DNA of 64,000 nt from Thiomonas sp. GTDB lineage: Bacteria; Pseudomonadota; Gammaproteobacteria; Burkholderiales; Burkholderiaceae. A program made the position numbers and the translations under genes. Below, piece by piece: positions 60,499 to 64,000 of the stretch (position 1 is its first letter; the number at the start of each line of letters is the position of its first letter). Location: NCBI GenBank assembly GCA_027443745.1, contig DAIAZB010000030.1, positions 11,746 through 75,745 of the forward strand, in the 5' to 3' direction. The notes below the pieces were generated by a model that saw nothing but the letters and a program-made list of their open reading frames with translations, was not told the DNA's origin and did no database searches.

Positions 60499-61473
60499 AT
60501 GGCCTCGATCTCGCAGCTTCCGAGCGGCCTCTGGCGGGCGCGCGTCCGGCGCCTCGGCCAGGGTGCGCAGAGCAAGAGCTTCGCGCTCAAACTCGATGCC
60601 GAAGCCTGGGCGCGGAAGATCGAATCCGAGCAGGAGCGCGGCACCTGGCGCGACACCAGCGAGGCCGAGCGCACCACATTGCGCGAGGCTCTGGATCGCT
60701 ACGAGCGCGAAGTGACCCCACGCAAGCGTGCGCAGGCTTCAGAGCGCTCGAATCTGCGCGTGCTACGCGCCGAGCGCATCGCTGATCATGCGCTGGCGCG
60801 CATTGGCTCGCAGGACGTTGCCGCGCTTCGCGATGCGTGGACGCATGCCGGGCTGAAACCCGCGTCGATCAAGAGGCGCATGGTCACGCTCGCGCACGTG
60901 TTTGCGATCGCGGCGCGCGAGTGGGGCATGCCGAGTCTGGTCAACCCGGTCCGGGGCGTGACCCTCGAACCCGAAAACAACGCCCGCGCCCGGCGGGTGA
61001 GCGAGGCCGAGATTGATGCGCTCTGCGCGGCCACTGGTTCCTCGGAACTCGCGGCCTTCATCCGCCTGGCCGTCGAGACGGCGATGCGGCGCGGGGAACT
61101 CTGCGCGCTGCAATGGGAGCATGTCGATCTCAAAGCGCGCACGGCGCACCTGCCGCACACCAAGAACGGCCACGCGCGAACCGTGCCGCTGTCCAGCCGC
61201 GCCGTGGACGTACTGCGCGCGTTACCCCGGCGACTCGATGGGCGCGTGTTCGGCCTGCGGCCCGACTCGGTCACGCAAGCCTTCGAGCGCGCCGCAACCC
61301 GCGCCGGCATCGAGGGTGTGCGCATCCACGATTTGCGGCACGAAGCCACCTCGCGCCTGGCCGAGAGGTTGCAGGCGCACGAACTCGCCAAGGTGACCGG
61401 ACATCGCGACATGCGGATGGTGCTGCGGTACTACCATCCACGGGCCGAGGATCTGGCGAAGAAGCTCGGTTGA
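60499..61473 (+). CDS. int: Tyrosine integrase at the island's right side
   Basis: 324 aa starting MASISQLPSGLWRARVRRLG, an arm-binding-type N-terminus of phage/island integrases. Catalytic residues: ETAMRRGELCALQWEH (Arg I), HTKNGHARTVPLS (Lys), VRIHDLRHEATSRLAE (HxxR), VTGHRDMRMVLRYYHP (His and Tyr). Complete and probably active. It faces the chromosomal side (pilin gene), as expected of an island integrase. It is not an integron IntI, because the IntI-specific insert is not evident. Confidence 0.92.
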   Translation: MASISQLPSGLWRARVRRLGQGAQSKSFALKLDAEAWARKIESEQERGTWRDTSEAERTTLREALDRYEREVTPRKRAQASERSNLRVLRAERIADHALARIGSQDVAALRDAWTHAGLKPASIKRRMVTLAHVFAIAAREWGMPSLVNPVRGVTLEPENNARARRVSEAEIDALCAATGSSELAAFIRLAVETAMRRGELCALQWEHVDLKARTAHLPHTKNGHARTVPLSSRAVDVLRALPRRLDGRVFGLRPDSVTQAFERAATRAGIEGVRIHDLRHEATSRLAERLQAHELAKVTGHRDMRMVLRYYHPRAEDLAKKLG

Positions 61474-61861
61474 GGTGACGCAGAGCAAGATGAGCCTCGA
61501 AGATGTCGTGGGGCGCTGATCCTCAACTGGCGGCGCACCTCGTCGAACGAGGTGGAGCAGGCGGGGACACGCCATCTGCACGACCGGACACCGCCGCGCC
61601 GGTTATCGCCACGGATCGGGTGATATCAAGCAGGCGTGGGGCGGCGCGGTGCCTGTGGCACTTGCTGGTGCGAATTCGGGGTGAGAGGATGTCGGCAGCG
61701 TGATCGCTGCGCAGGGAAGAAGGCTGCGAGATTAGGCGGCGGTTTTAGGTGGCGCGATGGTTGGAATCCGTTGATTCATGTAGGGCTGTTCTGATCGTCA
61801 GCGTCCGTACACACGAATTAGGCGGCGGAACTAGGCTTCACTTCACAATCGAATAGTAGTT
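61474..61861. other. Gene-free region after the integrase, with 12-bp direct repeats
   Basis: No tRNA or convincing ORF seen. ATTAGGCGGCGG occurs at 61731-61742 and 61817-61828. TTAGGC resembles the 3' core GTTRRRY of integron attC/attI sites, and the second copy lies just before the first cassette. An island attachment site may also lie here. Confidence 0.45.
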
Positions 61862-62275
61862 ATGCCTAAAGGAATCGTCATGATGACATTCAAGGAATTT
61901 TTGGCCGATCGAGCGAAGCAAGACGCGCCAGAAGTCACCATTGTCACGTTGCTAGATACGCTGCTTGAGCATGAGACGTACAAGAACATCCCGGGCACGA
62001 AGAGCTCGTTTCGCACAGACTCGGGCAACACAAACACCAAGACGCAGCAGCACGTGCATGTGTATGCAAAACCCAAAGGGAATGGGAAAGAAATTTATTC
62101 CATCAATAGAGATGGAAGCGGGCACGACGGGCATAGCGGTAAAGAAATTACCAAGTCGCACGCCGACTACTTCAGGTCTCAGGGATATGACGTGAAGGCG
62201 AACAATATCCTTGAAAGCATCGGAACAGACGATCCAAGCCAATTCGCTTTCTTCGTACTCATCGAGGCGGCATAA
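61862..62275 (+). CDS. Integron-cassette gene of unknown function, 137 aa
   Basis: MPKGIVMMTFKEFLADRAKQ start. The middle is His/Gly/Lys-rich (TQQHVHVYAKPKGNGKEIYS, GSGHDGHSGKEITKSHADYF) and the end is PSQFAFFVLIEAA. GC content is visibly lower than its surroundings. An attC site begins at its stop codon, the standard cassette layout. I recognise no family. Confidence 0.7.
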   Translation: MPKGIVMMTFKEFLADRAKQDAPEVTIVTLLDTLLEHETYKNIPGTKSSFRTDSGNTNTKTQQHVHVYAKPKGNGKEIYSINRDGSGHDGHSGKEITKSHADYFRSQGYDVKANNILESIGTDDPSQFAFFVLIEAA

Positions 62276-62326
62276 CAATTCGTTCAAGGCGGACGGCTTC
62301 GCCGCCGCTTAACTCAAGCGTTGGGC
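62270..62326 (+). repeat. attC: Integron attC recombination site
   Basis: 57 bp from GCATAAC (62270-62276, the RYYYAAC core) to GTTGGGC (62320-62326, the GTTRRRY core). Between them AATTCGTTCAAG and CTTAACTCAAGC are the typical imperfect arms, and a GGCGG/CCGCC-rich stem surrounds the centre. This matches the classical attC pattern closely. Confidence 0.85.
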
Positions 62327-62347
62327 GGCATCAAGGATGGTTTCTAC

Positions 62348-62887
62348 GTGCACATAAGAGATGCTCAAAACGAGGTGCGCAGCGTTTACCTCGGCGACGT
62401 TGTGGGCAATATCGTGTCTGGGCTTCTTTGGCTTGGGTCTGCTTGTCTTGCAACGTGGCACACTCCACGGTCAGCAATCATATTGCTGGTCGTTGGCGGG
62501 TTCTTCATCTATCCAGTTACCTCAGCCATCCTTCGCCTGTTTGGTAGGCCAGCTGCGCTGAGTCGTGGCAATCCATTCCGTTGGTTGGCTATTCAAGCCG
62601 CGTTCGTTCTTCCCGTTTCTATGCCGCTCGTTGCGCCGGTTACGCTGTACCGCCTCAACTTGTTCTTTCCGGCCATGGCAATCTTGGTGGGTGCGCATTA
62701 CTTACCGTTCGCAACACTGTACGGCATGCGTAGTTTCCTTGTGCTCGCGGCTGCTCTCGTCGTTTCCGGCATCATTATCGCGCTTTACCTGCCGGGTAGT
62801 TTTAGCCTTGCGGGTTGGGTCGCAGGGCTCATACTTTTGGTGTTCGCAGCGGTTGGGTACATCGAGTATCTCAGCGCCGCCCAATAA
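62348..62887 (+). CDS. Multi-pass membrane protein in a second cassette (DUF7010-like)
   Basis: About 179 aa from GTG 62348 (AAGGA upstream). Five to six hydrophobic helices: NIVSGLLWLGSACLATW, AIILLVVGGFFIYPVTSAIL, WLAIQAAFVLPVSMPLVAPV, FFPAMAILVGAHYLPFATLY, FLVLAAALVVSGIIIALYL and WVAGLILLVFAAVGYIEYL. The VYLGDVVGNIVSGLLWL opening resembles DUF7010-type proteins, which are frequent integron cassettes. It starts directly after the attC 3' core, so promoter supply must come from upstream. Confidence 0.7.
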   Translation: MHIRDAQNEVRSVYLGDVVGNIVSGLLWLGSACLATWHTPRSAIILLVVGGFFIYPVTSAILRLFGRPAALSRGNPFRWLAIQAAFVLPVSMPLVAPVTLYRLNLFFPAMAILVGAHYLPFATLYGMRSFLVLAAALVVSGIIIALYLPGSFSLAGWVAGLILLVFAAVGYIEYLSAAQ

Positions 62888-62890
62888 TTC
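62879..62890 (+). other. Truncated second attC core
   Basis: GCCCAATAATTC matches the 5' end of an attC (GCCCAACAATTC pattern, one change) at the end of the second cassette gene, but the rest of the site is missing. The cassette array was probably cut here. The following 62891-63055 contains only weak minus-strand frames. Confidence 0.5.
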
Positions 62891-63055
62891 CGTAGGAGAC
62901 TTCCCGTCAATACCGCCCGCTTGATGCTCTTGCCTTGAGCTTTCAGGCTTTCGCTGGTCGAGCGCTGAAAATTGCGCTGATGGAAATCATGCTGCACCGC
63001 CTTTGCCGCTAGCGCGGTCGATCTTTTCAGCCAGCGTCGGGAACGCGGCGATTAT

Positions 63056-63247
63056 TCAGGCTCGGTCCGGGATGTCCTTGAGCAAGCGCTCAAGGCTGTC
63101 GAGGCGTGGGGCAAGCTGGATGGAATCCAACGCCAGGCGGCGGGCATGGACGGGCACCGACGTGCTGGCCTGGTCGGCCAAGGCCCTGAGGGTTTGGTAC
63201 TCGGTATCACTGAGCCGGATGCTCAGCACTCTGCGACGCATGGTCAT
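63056..63247 (-). CDS. MobC-like ribbon-helix-helix protein, probably shortened by a stop
   Basis: 63 aa: MTMRRRVLSIRLSDTEYQTL then RALADQASTSVPVHARRLAL, an RHH domain as in MobC-type mobilisation accessory proteins. GAGGAG lies 8 bp before the ATG at 63247. After the in-frame TGA the same frame continues IIAAFPTLAEKIDRASGKGG to a second stop that overlaps an ATGA, the usual junction with a relaxase gene. This suggests a premature stop in a once longer gene; the relaxase is absent. Confidence 0.6.
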   Translation of the reverse strand: MTMRRRVLSIRLSDTEYQTLRALADQASTSVPVHARRLALDSIQLAPRLDSLERLLKDIPDRA

Positions 63248-63834
63248 GGCGGCTACTCCTCTGGGCCACGGAATCGGGGCTCATCCCTAAAGGGGCATCA
63301 GCTTTCATCGCCACCGCAAAGGGGTACGCGCCCGAAAGCCCGTAGGTGGCTGAAAGTGAGGCCCGGCGCGGGATGCGCGGGGATAGCGCCTACAAGTCCG
63401 AAAATCGCCGTAGGCGGCTCTAACCCGCGCCAGCATTGGCGCGGGACACACCCGCAGGGATGCGTAGTGTGTGCCCGAAGTCCTGCCGCAGGCTGGACGG
63501 CCCATGTCGGCCTTTCGAGGCAGCCAGGGAAGCCGCCGCCTCGGGCCTGCGCCACCCTTGCCCCATCCCGCTGCGCGGTCACGGGAACCCCTGGGCGACT
63601 CCGATCACCGGCAGAGCAGAGGCAGAGCTACCAGCCCAAGCGCCGCCGCCGACCGCTGCCGCTGCCAACTCCGCCCGTCTTAATTGCGGTGCATGATTCG
63701 CATGGTCATTGGCTGAATTTGTCCAACTCCAGCGCAATAGCAATCCGAATGCACCGCATTGGGGCCGGAGTAGGTAACGGTGATCAAAGACCAGTGAAAG
63801 GCGAAATGCGCGTATCAAGCCATGGCAGGCCAAC
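63248..63834. other. Gene-poor gap between the mobilisation remnant and the pilin gene
   Basis: A minus-strand frame at 63298-63582 (94 aa, Arg/Pro/Gly-rich, ending LCGGDES) is the only ORF of size and its composition is not convincing. No repeat or attachment site stands out. The island-chromosome boundary probably lies here or nearby. Confidence 0.4.
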
Positions 63835-64000
63835 TCAGGAACCCCAGCAGTTGGCGCTGCCGCCGGTCGAGGTCTTGTTGCCAGCCTGGTCGAGGCTCAA
63901 GGTGGCGCAGCCGGTATCCTGGGTCTGCGGACCGATGGCGGTGGCGGTAATCGTGTAGGTCGATGACGTGGGTGCCACCGTCATGCTGTAGTAGCCCTCG
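63835..64000 (-). CDS. pilE: Type IV pilin, C-terminal end (partial)
   Basis: The last 54 residues of a pilin: YTITATAIGPQTQDTGCATL, SLDQAGNKTSTGGSANCWGS and a TGA at 63835-63837. The two cysteines form the C-terminal disulfide loop of PilE-type minor/major pilins, and the LDQAGNKTSTGG motif is typical of Xanthomonadales. The gene continues beyond the window. It marks core chromosome at the right edge. Confidence 0.85.
   Translation of the reverse strand, partial: EGYYSMTVAPTSSTYTITATAIGPQTQDTGCATLSLDQAGNKTSTGGSANCWGS

Noticed and set aside
60499..61473. Integron integrase IntI for the downstream cassettes
   Set aside because: The sequence has the N-terminus and length of a phage/island integrase, and no IntI-specific insert is evident.
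61474..61861. A tRNA gene or attachment site next to the integrase
   Set aside because: No cloverleaf-compatible sequence or matching direct repeat elsewhere in the window was seen; the attachment site may lie outside.

Overview
The window is GC-rich DNA of gammaproteobacterial character, most likely Xanthomonadales (Rhodanobacteraceae/Xanthomonadaceae). The last 166 bases encode the C-terminus of a type IV pilin with the disulfide-loop ending usual in that order, and several genes (DUF3617 secreted protein, IS21 pair, XRE/Ner regulators) fit. Almost everything between about 1.4 kb and 63.2 kb is accessory DNA: insertion sequences, a type I restriction-modification locus, a plasmid-like partition/replication block, a CRISPR locus, two TnpB elements, four recombinases and two integron-like cassettes. 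No conjugation machinery (VirB4, coupling protein, full relaxase) is visible. It reads as a composite genomic island or integrated plasmid-like element.

Layout. 0.1-5.5 kb: secreted DUF4097-like repeat protein, an IS3/ABC-transporter chimeric scar, a divergent regulator pair around a palindromic operator, and an IS21 istA-istB pair. 6-13.4 kb: small, mostly unknown genes, a DUF3617 secreted protein and a three-domain DUF4326/A1S_2505-like/SLOG (DUF2493) fusion. 13.8-20.4 kb: an unknown 1196-aa protein, transposase debris, a three-Cys-motif protein (DUF5131) convergent with its partner TcmP, and an RHH-YfbU regulator. 20.6-30.5 kb: serine recombinase, hsdM, AlbA/RecG-like protein, hsdS, a membrane-anchored protein, hsdR and a HipA-like protein, with nearly all junctions overlapping. 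30.5-33.7 kb: GIY-YIG protein and two tyrosine recombinases flanking an XRE regulator.

33.9-45.6 kb holds the most interesting part. On the minus strand a ParB-like gene, an unknown, a second three-Cys protein, a NERD protein, a SNF2 helicase, a helix-hairpin-helix (HhH) protein and a compact Cas12 effector (638 aa, Cas12m/type V-M like, with a visibly degraded RuvC triad) form one closely packed train. It ends in a CRISPR array of seven identical 37-nt repeats and six spacers, without cas1/cas2. A TnpB element has landed exactly between the helicase and the HhH gene. About 0.9 kb beyond the array lies an isolated sequence that looks like a single type I-E CRISPR repeat, a candidate RNA anti-CRISPR.

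45.6-53.5 kb is a plasmid-type maintenance block: winged-HTH and replication-initiator-like genes, parS-like half-sites, six copies of a 17-bp palindrome in and upstream of the initiator gene, parB, parA, and five unknown genes upstream. A second TnpB element (53.6-55.2 kb) shares its ends and a covarying hairpin with the first. 55.2-60.4 kb has a small-RNA/attenuator-like structure, a three-gene operon with a strong terminator, an 831-aa unknown protein and a TraR/DksA-type zinc protein. 60.4-63.3 kb has a tyrosine integrase, two promoterless-looking cassettes with an attC site, and a MobC-like RHH remnant; the chromosomal pilin gene follows.

Functions of recognised families are from established knowledge. 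Statements about partnership, regulation and history are inferences from sequence and layout. No database searches were run.
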